A DNA stretch of 64,000 nt. It comes from Phascolarctos cinereus. Lineage: Eukaryota; Chordata; Mammalia; Diprotodontia; Phascolarctidae. Location: contig NW_018343953.1 of assembly GCF_002099425.1 (NCBI RefSeq), positions 13,769,501-13,833,500 of the forward strand, in the 5' to 3' direction. A program made the position numbers and the translations under genes. Below the pieces are notes generated by a model. The model was not told the origin of the DNA and ran no database searches. It worked only from the letters and a program-made list of their open reading frames with translations. Of this stretch, positions 40,608 to 52,759 are shown one piece after another; the first letter of the stretch is position 1, and every line of letters begins with the position of its first letter.

Positions 40608-40838
40608 GATTAATAATAATAACAGTACCTTATATTCATGTAGTACTTTGCAGTTTATAAAGTACTTATTTACCAGATAAGCTGGACAGATATTATCATC
40701 TCCATTCAATAAATGAAGAAACTGAGGATCGAAGAGGGTGTGATTTATCCCAAATCACACAACCACCCAGTGAAGGAGCTGGGCCTGGAGCCCAGGGGGT
40801 CCTCTGATTCCAAGGACACTGTTCTTCCCAATACACTG
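40608..40838 (-). mobile_element. MIR SINE, full length, antisense
   Basis: 'ATTCATGTAGTACTTTGCAG', 'ATTATCATCTCCATTCAATA', 'GAAGAAACTGAGGATCGAAG' and 'AATCACACAACCACCCAGTG'. Confidence 0.82.
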
Positions 40839-41014
40839 TTCTTTGTCAGAATGCTGAATATGTGTAGACACTTTTATAAAAATTGTGTAGAAGAAGAGAA
40901 AGAGAATGAGCTGATGGGACCCATAGCTATGCCTTTCATGTGGTTCTGAAGTACTAAATGATATTAGAGTGAAATAACTAACATGGCAAAACCAAGCCAA
41001 TTCGTAAGTATTCT

Positions 41015-41302
41015 TTGTGTGTATGTGCATATATGCATGTGTGTATATGTATTATATATATGTGCAAATATATAGGTATGTATGTGTTTATATGTGTGTG
41101 AATGTATGTGTGTGCATATGTGTACATAATATGGCAGTACATATGTGCTTATATGTACTGTTTGCATCATATATGTTTTATATGTATATGTCTGTATAGA
41201 TGTGTGTGTCTCTACATATATATGTGTGTGTGCGTGTATAGGTGTGTATGTATGTGTATGTATATGTGTGTATGTGTGCCTTATAGATGTGTGTATCTCT
41301 GC

Positions 41303-41349
<47 letters not shown>

Positions 41350-41410
41350 GGTGTGTATGTATGTGTGTGTATATGTGTGTATGTGTTCCTGTATGAATGT
41401 GTATGCATGT
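41015..41410. repeat. Alternating TG/TATG tract, about 395 bp
   Basis: Nearly continuous alternating purine-pyrimidine sequence (TGTG, TATA, TATG, GCAT), with a (GT)n core at 41317-41346. An internal duplication brings back 'TAGGTGTGTATGTATGTGTG' at about 41239 and 41348, plus the phrase 'AGATGTGTG' followed by 'TCTCTGCATATATAT'-like sequence. Open frames on both strands are artefacts of the repeat. Confidence 0.95.
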
Positions 41411-41860
41411 CCAGAAAAAAAGTAAATATTCATTCTTGGACTGCCCCAACATATTGTCTGCTCGGTTTTTTATATGATAAAACCACAAGAGCCAGCAAAT
41501 GAAGAATTTTGCTTTTTACTGAGAAATGCAAAGCCACTGGTGCCTGCTTTCTTTTGTTTAAAAAAGAAAATAGTTTGAAAGGTCGCCCAAGCCTGGCATA
41601 AAAGGAGGCAAAGGCAAATCAATGTTTAACTTAGAAATATTTTTCAGTTAATCATCGTTGACTGTTCACAAGTAGGAGGGTACTCTCAGAACTTTGCCAA
41701 ACTTCAACCAGTAGTCAATAAGCTTCTCTGCAAGGTAGAAACAACATATAATCTCTCCATAGAATCTGAAACCCTTAAGAATTGATTACCTGTTGAAATT
41801 TTTCACTGAACGTTGAGAAGTAAAGTCTCTCCACTTTTTATAGATGTTGGAGCTGACAAA
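41411..41860. other. Unassigned stretch
   Basis: No repeat, exon or RNA recognised. Balanced composition and no simple repeats; a reasonable place to look for conserved non-coding sequence. Confidence 0.45.
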
Positions 41861-41861
41861 T

Positions 41862-42020
41862 TTTACCTCTCTCTCTTTGTGTGTGTGTGTGGTGTGACAG
41901 AAAGACATCGAGAGGGAGGGGAACAGATAGACAGAAAGAAAGAAAGGGAAGGAGGTGGAGAGGGATAGGTTGAGGGGAAGGGGAGAGGAGAAAGAGAGAG
42001 AGAGAAAGGGAAGATTGAAA
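41862..42020. repeat. CT, GT and GA-rich simple tract
   Basis: 'CCTCTCTCTCTTTGTGTGTG' followed by a purine tract with GGGAAGG, GAAAG and (GA)n units from 41900 to 42018. Confidence 0.9.
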
Positions 42021-45000
42021 GACCAAAATGAAGTCCCTGCTCTCAAATAGCTTATATTCACCCTGTTACAGGTCTCTCCTACCTCATCCTTTCTTTCTTG
42101 TTTCATTATCATTTTGATTACATTATACTTATTATTATATTATACTTATTGTGATTACATTATACTTGCCTGGGAGAAAACTTGCCCCTCATGGTGAGAG
42201 CAATCACCCAGGAAGCCATATTCTTCCTGGCTCTGCCTCTTATGTTTCTGTTAAATTAGATATATGTGACGTTATGGTGGTACTTTGAATTACTGGTTCT
42301 GAGATACATAATTCTTGGTCAATTTGACTGGATGGGTTTGACTTCAAGGTGAGACATGCTGGCACATATGGTACTAAAAGTATAGCACAAAAGCTGCACC
42401 CAGTGGCTGGAGATTTCTTAGCTTTCTTTCTCTTTCGTATTTCCATATTGTCAGTTGATAAGCCAACTCTATGATTTTGATGGGCTTTGTTGTCTTTCTC
42501 TAGTATTAGTAAGATAATTATCTGTCAAACAAAGGAGAGGTCACTCTTTTGGATGGGGATTGTAGTATAACCATTACATTCTTGTAATGTGGAGTTTGTA
42601 AAGAGGTCTTTAATCAAAGCATCACCCTTGACTTAACATCATTGTGCATATGAACTGTTGAACATATGGTGCTTTATTCTATGGCCTCGCAGCCCAGGAG
42701 GATTTCCCACACCATGGACATTTCTTTACAAGTAGAGAGGAATGCTTCAGGGCAACTGGTGCCAAAGCTATGAATATTCTAAATGTCTAAAGAAATATTT
42801 CTCTTATGATGACTGACCAGAGACCTAGTCCTTTCAACCTGTGTAATCTTGAAACAGCTTTGGCTTTGAGATGACTTGCTGAGAATGTATTCAAACTTTT
42901 AGGGAAATCGTGACCAACTTTGTATTTTAAAGGGCTCTTTTATGATCTTATCTCAAAAGCTTTAAAAGTATTTAATTGAGCAGTGTAATAGATGGATGGA
43001 TGTCTCAGTGGAAACAAAAAAAATAATACCGAGTTATATTTATTTCCTTTCTCATTAGTAAGGTCAAACCCTACATCCTTTAAACTTCTCTCATGTTTTA
43101 TAGGTAACTATGACAATAACTATTTTTGGTCCACTTTTCTTTCTTTTTGTTTGGAGGTAGATTTTTCATCTGTATCCTTACATTCAATTCCTCTTAAGGC
43201 ACTGTCATTTTCATTGTTTTACTTGTTAACCCTGAGACTTGCCTAGATAATAGAACTATGCTTCTTGGCTGGCATTGTCTTCACTGGCATCGAATGATGC
43301 CACTTTAGCTTGTCAGGATGGTGAGAGTTATGTGACCGTGATCAATTTAATGAAATTGAATACTAAAAGCCTTACCAGAAGTTCCCCTGCCAAAATAGTA
43401 AACCTCTTTTCCTTCTGTGCAGGAACTTTTGTCTCGCTCACAAAGTCTGCTGAACAGATGACAGATGGTAACAACTTTGCCTTCAGTTCTGAACAGACCC
43501 ACATTCAGACCAGTGACCCACAGGTGACAGTCACTATAATCTATTACAAACCCCTACAGTCAACTTCCACATTGAAGTATGCAGACTTCCATGAGAGATT
43601 CTTTTTCTACACATGGAAAATAGACTCTGAGCTTGGAGAGTTCAGTAACTTGCCTTACCAGATGATTTCTCTCACAAATTTTCTGCTCTCTCCAAAATCA
43701 CATTTATGGTGATACAGTTAATATGTACCAAATAAACTCTTTTAGACTCAGGGTGCCCCAAGATAATTGCCATTGCTAAACTACTAATGGAGTTCCCACA
43801 TAGCCTGAAAGAATTCATATATCTCCTAAAGATAAGTATTTGTCTCTTTCTTCCTTGTAAGACCAAGCTTCTGCTTTTTTTTTTCATAGGGAAAAGTACC
43901 ATGCCTTCTTACATCCATCATATTCTGTATCACTAATTCAGTGATACAGAAAAAGACAAAAAGACCTGGCTTCTAAAATTTACTTTCCAGAAAAGGGGTG
44001 CTGAGATGCAGATAACTTACAGTCTTGCTCAGAGACTGAGAAAATCTCCTACATCTCTGGCGTTGTCTGACCATTTTTGAGCCCAAAAGTCCTTACAAGA
44101 AAAGCATTTAGGCCTCACCCAAGATGGGTTCATTTTGTGAGTGTTGAGGACTGTGTCTTTAGCAGTGTTTTTTTCACATCAAAGAAGACTTTAAGAGATA
44201 GTTACCATTGCTGCTTTGATAGATCCAATTTCAGCCCTGCTGTACACTGAAGAAGACTGAAACCCATCTGTGTTTCTTTCTCCTGTGTGGTTTTTGTCCA
44301 TAAATCATCTAAAGAAAAGTTATCCAAGTGCTTTATAGGCGCTTCTCTTTTTCTTTTAATATTTCATAGGTACCAATGTACTACTCCAATTTGAATTAGT
44401 GTTTTCTTTTGTTTTCATTACATAACCAGCTTACCTTCCTTTCTATTCATATGTGTTTTGAAGACAGATTTTTTTATATCCCTGTCCTCATCAGCAATAT
44501 GTGGGAATATATTTACACTCGCTCACATGCATGATTGCCTTGCCCAGGATTACAGTAGCTCTGTTGTTCACAAACCACAGGAGAAGAAATCAGGATGTTT
44601 GATGCCTTCATCAAACCCTTTGTCTTCCACCATTGCAGAAGAGGAAAATACCTTAGTTGATCATGACATGCTTACAGTATGGGAACTGGGGTGCATTGTA
44701 GAAGATTCACTGGGTCTCTTATGCAGACTTATACTCTCTTATGCAGGCTGATACTCTGTGGTCCCAAAAATTCCAGCTCACTCTGATGTATCCCCAGTTT
44801 GAACTTTCTTGACACGGAAGGACAAAGCCTCATAGTGCTGTTAGAATGTAGAGTAGGAAGGAAGAGAGGAACCTCAATGTCTTTAAGTCAAGGCCAGAGG
44901 AGGCATGGTCAGGAGGAGTATTCTAGCTTCACATGACCATTGACCTCTCCATCATGACTTCCTTCTCAAATCCCCCAGCTTAACCTTGGCTCTATGCTTT

Positions 45001-45180
45001 TGCCTTTTTTTTTTTAAATCACTTTCTCTGTCCTTCATCCAACTTTCCAATCTAGGCTATTTTGGTAATGATGCTATATCCATAATGGAAGTTGCTAGGA
45101 AAGTACTACCTAGAAATTCCAGGACCATAAATAAACAGGTGTATTCCCTCCAACGGTAACAGATTCTCACATTCAGATGA
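42021..45180. other. Longest stretch without recognised repeats
   Basis: About 3.2 kb in which no SINE, LINE or DNA transposon was recognised on either strand. Small items: a local duplication of 'GATTACATTATACTT' at 42115-42167, a ~22-bp near-tandem duplication ('CTTATACTCTCTTATGCAG') at 44705-44755, and a T-run at 45007. A 145-codon frame at 43275-43712 (+) has no recognised motif. The lack of repeats is notable in so repeat-rich a window. Confidence 0.5.
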
Positions 45181-45184
45181 CACA

Positions 45185-45358
45185 TTAAGATTTACAACAT
45201 AGCCAAGTAGGTGGTACAGACATTATTATCCTTATCTTACAGAAGAAGAAACAGCTTTTGAGAAGTTAATTTATTTACCCATCATACAATTGGCATGAGA
45301 AAGGATTCAAACTAAGATCTCTTGCCCCCATATACCACTCTTCCTGCTATAGTCCACT
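45185..45358 (-). mobile_element. MIR SINE, antisense
   Basis: 'ATTATTATCCTTATCTTACA', 'GAAGAAGAAACAGCTTTTGA' and 'AGGATTCAAACTAAGATCTC'. Confidence 0.75.
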
Positions 45359-45375
45359 GTAAAATAGCTGGGCCA

Positions 45376-45505
45376 TCTCCAGTTGTGCTGATCTATATTT
45401 GGCCACTAGACTCAGATGGCTGTGGAGGAGAAAGTGAGGCTGGTAACTTTGCACAGCCCTACTTCACTTAAATCCAATTGACTTGCAAGTCATGGCAATG
45501 ACCAC
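45376..45505 (+). mobile_element. RTE-tailed element, 3' truncated
   Basis: 'GGCCATCTCCAGTTGTGCTG', 'TTGGCCACTAGACTCAGATG', 'GACTTTGCACAGCCC'-like 'AACTTTGCACAGCCCTACTT' and 'ACTTGCAAGTCATGGCAATG'. It starts at the same position as the 23204 copy but lacks the last ~40 bp and the tail. Confidence 0.75.
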
Positions 45506-46190
45506 TCCTATTCAACAGTTGGGCTGTCATTCACACCACCAAAAAGAGAGGTCTCTCTGGGCTAAGTCAAAGAAATAACTGCCTCTCTCCCCCCTAAGCT
45601 TTGACCTTCTTGGCTGAGAATGCTTTTCTTCCATTGATTTTGAGGTTAGTGTGTATTCCCAATTAGATGATGATGTCCCTCTTTCACCAGGAAAACTTCC
45701 TTCATCCTTTATCCCACTGTTTCCAAATTGATTCACCTGTAGTTTGACACAGAGCATTCAATAGGATTAGATCAAAGGTAATAAAAGAAGCATTACTCAG
45801 TTGTGGCATAGGCATATACCATACTTTTATTTGCTCTCCAGATGCAGTCTTTTCCCAAACCTTTTGGGTCTAAAAATCTGTATTTTTTTCCTTCTCATCT
45901 CCAAGCCTGGGGTAAAATGCTAACCTAGCAATTCAAATGTTACTTGGTTACAGTGCCTGTGGTTAGATATCTCAGTGCTATATCACGTCTTCTCTTCAAC
46001 TTGCTTAAATTGCCTTCATTTCACAGGGCTCACTAAAGAATTTGAAATTCCATTCAGCTTCAGTTTGTCTCTACAATATTCCCAAATATAAGTAATGGAC
46101 TCCAGGCTTTGCCTTCCAGGTGACAATCTGACATTCATAAACTTAGTTCTGGGGGTGGGAAGAGGCAGAATTTCTGTGGTTTTGTTACCA
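45506..46190. other. Unassigned stretch
   Basis: Nothing recognised. Confidence 0.5.
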
Positions 46191-46192
46191 TT

Positions 46193-46350
46193 GAGGCAGC
46201 TTGGTGGTGCAGTGGATAGAATAAAAGACTTAGGATCAAGAAGAAGTGAATTCAAATCCTGCCACAGATACTTATTAGCTGTGTGACCCTAGCCAAGTCA
46301 CTTAACCTCTCCATGCCTCAGTTTTCTTCTGTAAGATGGGGAATACTAGC
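46193..46350 (+). mobile_element. MIR-type SINE, 5' and core part
   Basis: 'GAGGCAGCTTGGTGGTGCAG', 'GAATTCAAATCCTGCCACAG', 'AGCTGTGTGACCCTAGCCAA' and 'TCTGTAAGATGGGGAATACT'. Confidence 0.85.
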
Positions 46351-46351
46351 A

Positions 46352-46352
<1 letters not shown>

Positions 46353-46386
<34 letters not shown>
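46353..46386. repeat. (GAT)n microsatellite
   Basis: Eleven perfect GAT units directly after the SINE; like 2838-2884 it probably arose from a MIR 3' end. Confidence 0.95.
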
Positions 46387-47018
46387 AGTGTCTGTTCTTC
46401 CTTTTTACCTTCAAAACTCTAAGCAGCTCCCAGGATGGTGAGATCATGACTGTGGGCAAACCCCACTCTCATTCTATGCCAGTATTTTCTCTGTGAATAT
46501 GCACAGCTAAGACATACTCCCAGTTATGCCTGGGTGGTATGGTACAGGGAGGACGATTACATGTTGTTCCACTGGAAAGGCTTTGAGAGGATTTATTATG
46601 GCATGCCTATATCTCCATTTTCTTCCTCACCCCCACCCCCAAGGCATACCTTGAGTACTAAGGTTGTCCCTGATTTTTGCTCTTCACTAGAAGATTCTAT
46701 AATGATTTAATAATTCAGATTCAGCTTAGGTTGAATTCTGTAAGGAAGACTGATCTGAAACCCTATCCCATGCTCCCTAGGATCATGTTTCAGAGTACTA
46801 GATAGCATACATGATTTTAATGGCTTTCAACTGCTTTTACTTTTCAGTGGGATACTATTATATGAGACATGATAATTCAGAAAGAATATTAATACATTTT
46901 TACTGGATAATAAGACCTAGCTGCTTTAGTGGATGTTAATTACCAATAAAAGAAGATTTTGCTTTATCTTTGTCTGTAATCTATAATTTTTTTCCTGAAT
47001 ATTTTGCATTCAGTATTT
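46387..47018. other. Unassigned stretch
   Basis: Nothing recognised on either strand. Confidence 0.5.
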
Positions 47019-47019
47019 A

Positions 47020-47128
47020 TTGTTAGATACAGCATTTATTACATATTTACTATATGCCTTTACCAAGTATTGAGTATCCAAATACTAGTAAGTAAGACAG
47101 TCCCTGCTCTCAAGGAGCACATGGCAGC
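47020..47128 (-). mobile_element. L2 LINE 3' end, antisense
   Basis: 'ACAGCATTTATTACATATTT', 'ACTATATGCCTTTACCAAGT' and 'CCCTGCTCTCAAGGAGCACA'. Confidence 0.75.
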
Positions 47129-50117
47129 ATAGTATGGAGGTAGCCAAGAAGTGCTGTGGAGTTCTAGTTATGTGCAAAATAAGGCAAAAACTCACCTATC
47201 AGAGTCTGGTGTACTTCCAGGGACAGATCCAAAGTTGCTATAGGGAGGAGATGGGGATTATAGTCAGAGGCAGCAAGGTGTGGAAATGTCCTAGAAGTGA
47301 GTCAGAATAATGCCCATTTCTGCAGGATTAGCATTCGGGTCATGTAGGAGAAATAGATTGTCTGCCTTTTCTTTTTCTTGAAAATAAAGGTCTTCCTTCC
47401 TTTCTCCCTTCCTTTCTTTCCTCTACATCTTAAGATGAGACTGTATCCCTGAGGAAGTGGCAAACTCTCATGGAAAAATTTCACATTTGCCATCCATCTC
47501 CAAGGAAAGATGCACATTTTTAGCAAACAAGTTTAAGTCCAGAGAGGGCAAATAGTAGATTCTACCAACTGGTCATTTGTACTTTCTCCAGTTTCATGTG
47601 AACATGTGAAATATTAAATTAATCTCTTGATAATTAACATATTAGATCTCTGGAGATTTTCTTACAAGGAGATGATGCATGTTACATGAATATACATATA
47701 TGTATATATGTATGTGTATATATACATATATATATATATATACATATATACTTCTATTTCTAGCTATAGATAGGTTCTGTCTGTCTGTGTGTGCATGTTT
47801 ATCAGAGGCAATGATAAACACATTCTCTTACAACAGGGAAGCAGGTATGGAATTTTCTCTGTCTTGTTTAATTTCAGAATTTGAGATACTCATATTTCAG
47901 GAGAACTTAAGAAAACAAACTAACACTAATGGGAGACATGTCCACATTGGTCCACTGGATTCTGTTTCTCATCTTACAGAATTCATGGAATAACTACATT
48001 CCTAAAATGGAGAACCTTGTCTATAAAGCTTAATTTCCTTGGAAGTGAATGGCAAGTTGTCATTTTGCTCCTCTACTTAGTGGTGGGAATAGAGACAACT
48101 CTGATGTCTCCCCCATGAGATATTATCTTCTCTTGGCTGCCATCCTAGGTTTAGAGATGTTTATTCTAGAGGCGATTTAAACAAAAGGAAGGAAATGCTC
48201 TGGACCAGTAACTGCATGTAACCAGAATAAAAATGCTGATATTAAATCAGAGCAGGGGAAAATGTTATAGTGATTTCAAATTTTGGCTTTCACTTGTGGG
48301 TGCAGGACTCATTCCTGTTTTGGAGAAACACAGATGAAAGGCAAACAAGTTTTGACGGATTTGGCCTGTTTGTGATGTGCGGATTTCCCACTCTCCTTCT
48401 CCCATCACCTGCTCTTCAGAAAACAGTCAATCTGAAAAGGAATTTGAGGCTGTGGAGTTGTTTGCTCAACTGCAAACAAAAGCTTCCCTGCTCCGCGCCC
48501 CCCCCCCCACTCCTGGGGTAGTTTTCCTCAAGTATAACAGTTGCAAGGTGACAAGTGAAAAGCACATGTTTTTGGTTTCTCATCTAGTTGTTGATGTGGA
48601 GGTTTTCAGGGAGGAGAATGTAATTCATTCTGAAGAATGCAAGATCTGTCTTTGAATGTTAGGAATGGACTGTGGTGGAGTAGGAAACACCCAAGAAAGC
48701 TTCTTCCCATAAATAAAGGCTATCAGGAACAGACCTTTTAAAATGACAGTCTCCAGAAATTCTACGTCCATAAGGGTAATCCCATTAAAGAAATATCAGA
48801 TAACTAAAAAGCTCTATGAGCCGTTGGTGTAAAGTGATGAAGTCCTGGTATGATCTTTTGATTTATTGAATGGATTAACTTACTTATTAAAGGAACCTGC
48901 AGTGCAAAAGCCAATGTCAATCCTATGTGCACTAAAACCATTCCTCCAGATAGAAAGGCATTGATAAGATTAAACCTCAGAAGAAACATGTTAGTTCTAT
49001 TTCAAGGTCTACTTCCTCAGAGAATTCAGGTCACCAATTCTTCTGTCTCGGGCTGAGCCACTGTAGAAATCCCACTCAACTTTTACAATCCATTTATGAA
49101 GTGAAAATATTTTGAGTAAAAGTTTGGGTTCTTCATGAATGTCCCTTCACCAAGATATTAATTTGCAAATCACTATTCAAGTGTGGCAGCTGGTTTTTCC
49201 AGGGCACTTGGGGTTGAGACAATCCATTCAGGTTCTAAATGGATGGCAGCCTTCCGAGGGGGTAAGGCTTACTACCAGGCCATTAGAGTGTAAGCAAGGA
49301 AAGTTCTCTGTTGTTTTCTGTGGAGAAAATCTCAGTGGGACCTCCTTTAATGAACACCTGTAATCTGGTATTACACCATCAAGCATTTAATTCTTTAAAA
49401 ATACCTCTCTGGCTCTGTGGGAAGCACCCCATGGAGTTACATAGGAAGAAAAAAAAATTTGGCTCTTTATTTCTTAATCACTCAATGTTGGAGGTTTTCA
49501 TTGTCTCATAAAATGCTTTCCAGGGTTAAGGAAAGGTGGTTTGAAAGCAATTTTATTGACTCCCGGTGTTTCCAATTTTGTGAGATTTTTAGATTATACA
49601 CATTCACACACAAGTATTCTCTCCCTTTTTGTTTGTTTATTTTTTTTAACCTAGATCTGGGGTGGTGTTGCTCCATTCAGATGCTAGTCAAATGTTGTCC
49701 AAATGTCAATATTATTTAAGTTGAGTTTACTGGAAGCATAATTGACACATGGCAATAGTAGTGGGATTGCATTTCAAGGACCAAGATGAGTTTGAGTACT
49801 GCAGTTACCTCGCTTCATGGTGCTCTGGATAAAAGTATAACACAGGGTAAGGATGTAGCTCCTACTTTGTGCCAAGTTGAATTAAAGATAGAATGAATTC
49901 TTTGATCTAATGTTCTTATGTTTTTCAAGTGCTATGTGGAATTTCAACCACAGCTCTCTTGCCAATCTAGAATGGAAAGACCTCTGTTGTCTTTGCTTTG
50001 CACAGTGAAAGTTTTTCTATTTGGGATCATTAGCTAGCATTGTTTTTTCTTTCACAAAACATTAATTTTATTTTTATCCATTAACAATAGCAACAACAAA
50101 GAGAAAAGGTACCAATA
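47129..50117. other. Second long stretch without recognised repeats
   Basis: About 3 kb with no SINE, LINE or transposon recognised, apart from an ATAC/TATA simple tract at 47689-47757 and a run of C at 48500-48509. Several 60-104 codon frames overlap in different frames and have no motif. No splice-bounded exon could be supported. Confidence 0.5.
47689..47757. repeat. TATA/TATG/ATAC simple tract
   Basis: 'ACATATATGTATATATGTAT' and '(TA)n' followed by 'CATATATAC'. Confidence 0.9.
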
Positions 50118-50358
50118 GGCAGCATAGTATAGTGGATAGAAGACCATCTCTAGGATCAGTAAGTCTTGTGCTTAAGTCCTGCCCCTGACAGACACTAAAC
50201 CATGTGGCCAAAGGTAAGTCACTTAACCTCTTAGTGCCCAAGGCAACTCTCTGAGATTATGAGTTACAGATGAATTGTCCAGCTGCATGCCTCAATGGAG
50301 AAAATTTCCACACTGGGAGTTGCCTAGAGGGATGAAAGCACAAGTCTGGATCTGTTGA
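50118..50358 (+). mobile_element. CORE-SINE of the MIR/Mon-1-like marsupial type
   Basis: 'GGCAGCATAGTATAGTGGAT', 'AAGGCAACTCTCTGAGATTA', 'CCTCAATGGAGAAAATTTCC' and 'GCACAAGTCTGGATC'. Confidence 0.82.
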
Positions 50359-50374
50359 TGATGATGATAATGGT

Positions 50375-50552
50375 GATGTTATTTCCTATCTCTTTTACAA
50401 AGGACTTTACATACGTTAGCTACTTGGTTGGAGACTCACCGGAAACCTGTGAGGTAGATGTTATTGGTATTTTACAGATGAGGAAACTAAAGCTTAGAGA
50501 AATTTAATGACTTCCTCAAGGCCATACACATAGTAAGTGGCCTCTTTCCTAA
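50375..50552 (-). mobile_element. MIR SINE, antisense
   Basis: 'AAAGGACTTTACATACGTTA', 'ACAGATGAGGAAACTAAAGC' and 'ACTTCCTCAAGGCCATACAC'. Confidence 0.8.
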
Positions 50553-51925
50553 TTTCATCATTGCATAGCTTTGGCTTCTCTGCCAACTGTATTGCTATAT
50601 ATTACTATAAATATGGAGGGGCACAACAATGAACTTTTCTTCTGGTGCTCCCTAAGACAGGAAAAAAGGGAAATAGAGATGAGAAACCAGTGCAGTAGAA
50701 GAAAGGAGACTGGACAGTTGACCCATGTAGGAGCAACTTTAGGGCTGTTAGCCGGGTGTTCCTGGTGTGTATGACTGGCACTTATTTGGTAGGGTAATGT
50801 GGACGACAGTTTTCTGATTAACTGTCTTGAAAAGTTTCATGGCTCAGAACTCAAAATGGGTGTGGGATTTTTTAAACATAATTGCTTGAGAAGTCAACAG
50901 CTGTTTGGAAGGCTTGCAATTAAGGTGGATCACTCTGATCTTTCTTTAAATGAACTAGTGTTGTTATCCCTATGGGAAGTACTCACCTGGAGAGATGGTA
51001 GGAGACTTTGCTACTGTGAACTGTACAGTCAGAGCCTGCTTTTGGTGAAGGGTAAATTTGGGTAAATGGCTTGGGCTTTACAAATTGGGCTGAGTTTCAA
51101 CTAGATTCTCCACCTAAATTCTGAAGTTCCCTCTGAGAATGAGGATATTTTCTGGGCTCTATCACTCACTCCTCACTGTCTCTTGAAAGAATTTCCTTCT
51201 CCTCCTCCTTCTCTGCCTCCTCTCTTAGCCTTGATGATCTATTGTAGTTAAAGATGATTTCTAAAATCTCTTTCAGTACCAATATTGGATGACTTTGTAA
51301 GGATCCACTCAAAATGGTGGTAGACACTGAAGTATTCAGGAAAAGAGAAAATGGATCTATTTTTCTTTGCCTGCCCGGTGCAATCTTTCTCCTCTTTTCT
51401 CAGTCCATTGACCATAGTTCCTGTCCTTAGTGATGGCAATAGAGGTGGTCTAAACTGCTCTCTCCTTCTATAAGATGTCTGGGCAACCTTCCCTTGGGCC
51501 TCATAAATATTGAAGCTGGCCCTGCACATGCAGTTATGCTTATTTCCCTTCAGGAAGTGGTTTACCCACACAGTTCCCTAGTATTGGGTGTGCCTCTGGC
51601 TAAACAAGTTAGGTAGAATTCTCCTTTGTGAGTTGGGTACTCTTACACCAATCCATTTACTTATTGTTCCTCTCTTTGGGCATTTGGTCACTTTCCTCCT
51701 TTTTTCTTTTAATTGTAGTGACCTTTGGCTCTCTTTTAAATCATGTCCAGTCATGTTCCATATTAAGAATAAGTCAAAATTTATTCCATTCCAGTAGGTA
51801 CTGATTGGTTGTAAATTGCGCTTGTAAAATCTGCTCTCACTATTAACCCTACTTGCATCTGGAATTTGCCAACATTGCTAAACACTGGGTAGATCATTCA
51901 CTTCTGTAACTCTGTGTGTTAAATT
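50553..51925. other. Unassigned stretch
   Basis: No repeat recognised. A 107-codon minus frame (51248-51571) and an 88-codon plus frame (50799-51065) show no recognisable domain. Confidence 0.45.
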
Positions 51926-52324
51926 ATCATGGAATCTTGGGTCTGGAAGAGACCTCTGAGGTCATCCAGTCTGGGTAGGGCTGCATCTAAAGTATCCCAT
52001 ATACATCATTGGAATTTGCTTTCTTAAGCATGTTCAGGAATTCCTTAACTCTTTTTTAGCAATTCAATATAATAGGGAGCAATTCAGGCTCTGATACGTC
52101 TCCCTGATAGCTTAACTAACTTCCTCCAGACTGATCTGAAGCCTCCTTTCTATTGTTTTGTTCTCTTTGGAGGTTTGTTGTTGTGCAGTCCTTTTTTAGT
52201 ACTGTCCAACTATTCTTGACTTCTTAGGAGTTGGAGAACTGCTATCTAAGAATCTTTCCTTTACCTGAATGCTGTTACTCAATTTCCCCTCAGGTTAAAT
52301 CCCAAATTCCTTAATTCTGCTTCT
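51926..52324. other. Mostly unassigned, with small SINE remnants
   Basis: 'AATCTTGGGTCTGGAAGAGA' and 'CCTCTGAGGTCATCCAGTCT' (51932-51975) is a reversed MIR3 3' end. 'TTGTTGTTGTGCAGTCCTTT' (about 52178-52235) may be a decayed MAR1 tail in reverse. The rest is not recognised. Confidence 0.4.
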
Positions 52325-52453
52325 CAGCAAGGTAGAGTAGGGATAAGACTGGGTTGATAATCAGAAAGTCAAATCTTCCCTTAGGCACTCACTATTTATG
52401 TGATCTCCAAAAACTGCTTAACCTCTCTGAGTCCCAGTTGCCTCATTTGTGAA
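52325..52453 (+). mobile_element. MIR-type SINE, 5' part
   Basis: 'CAGCAAGGTAGAGTAGGGAT', 'GATAATCAGAAAGTCAAATC', 'TTAACCTCTCTGAGTCCCAG' and 'TTGCCTCATTTGTGAAA'. It ends where the reverse MAR1 begins and no 3' half could be found beyond it. Confidence 0.65.
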
Positions 52454-52696
52454 ATTGTTGTTCAGTCATTTTCAATTGCCTCTGACTTTTTGTGACCCTA
52501 TCTGGGGTTTTCTTGGCAAAGATACTGGAGTGGTTTGCCATTTCCTTCTCCAGTTCATTTTTCACATGAGGAAACTGAGGCATATAAGGTTAAGTGACTT
52601 GCCCAGGGTCACACAGCTAGTAAGTGTCTGAGGCCAGATTTGAACATAGGTCTTCATGAGTCTAGACCTAGCACTCCATTCCCTGTACTATCTACA
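52454..52696 (-). mobile_element. MAR1-type SINE, antisense
   Basis: 'TTGTTGTTCAGTCATTTTCA', 'GGGGTTTTCTTGGCAAAGAT', 'ACTGGAGTGGTTTGCCATTT', 'GACTTGCCCAGGGTCACACA' and 'TCTACATGCC' at the head. The next ~55 bp (52700-52755) repeat the head region 'AGGTCTTCCTGACTCTCCAA', so the head is duplicated or a second remnant abuts. Confidence 0.9.
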
Positions 52697-52759
52697 TGCC
52701 TCATAGGTCTTCCTGACTCTCCAATCCAGCACTTTATCTGCTCTGCCATGTCACTTCTC

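Noticed and set aside
40964-41488. 174-codon His/Thr/Tyr-rich minus frame and several overlapping plus frames
   Set aside because: Translation of an alternating TG/TATG simple repeat; stop codons are absent because of composition.
43275-43712. 145-codon plus-strand open frame in a repeat-poor stretch
   Set aside because: No recognised domain, signal peptide or splice-bounded structure. With AT-rich composition and six frames over 64 kb, about one frame of this size is expected by chance.
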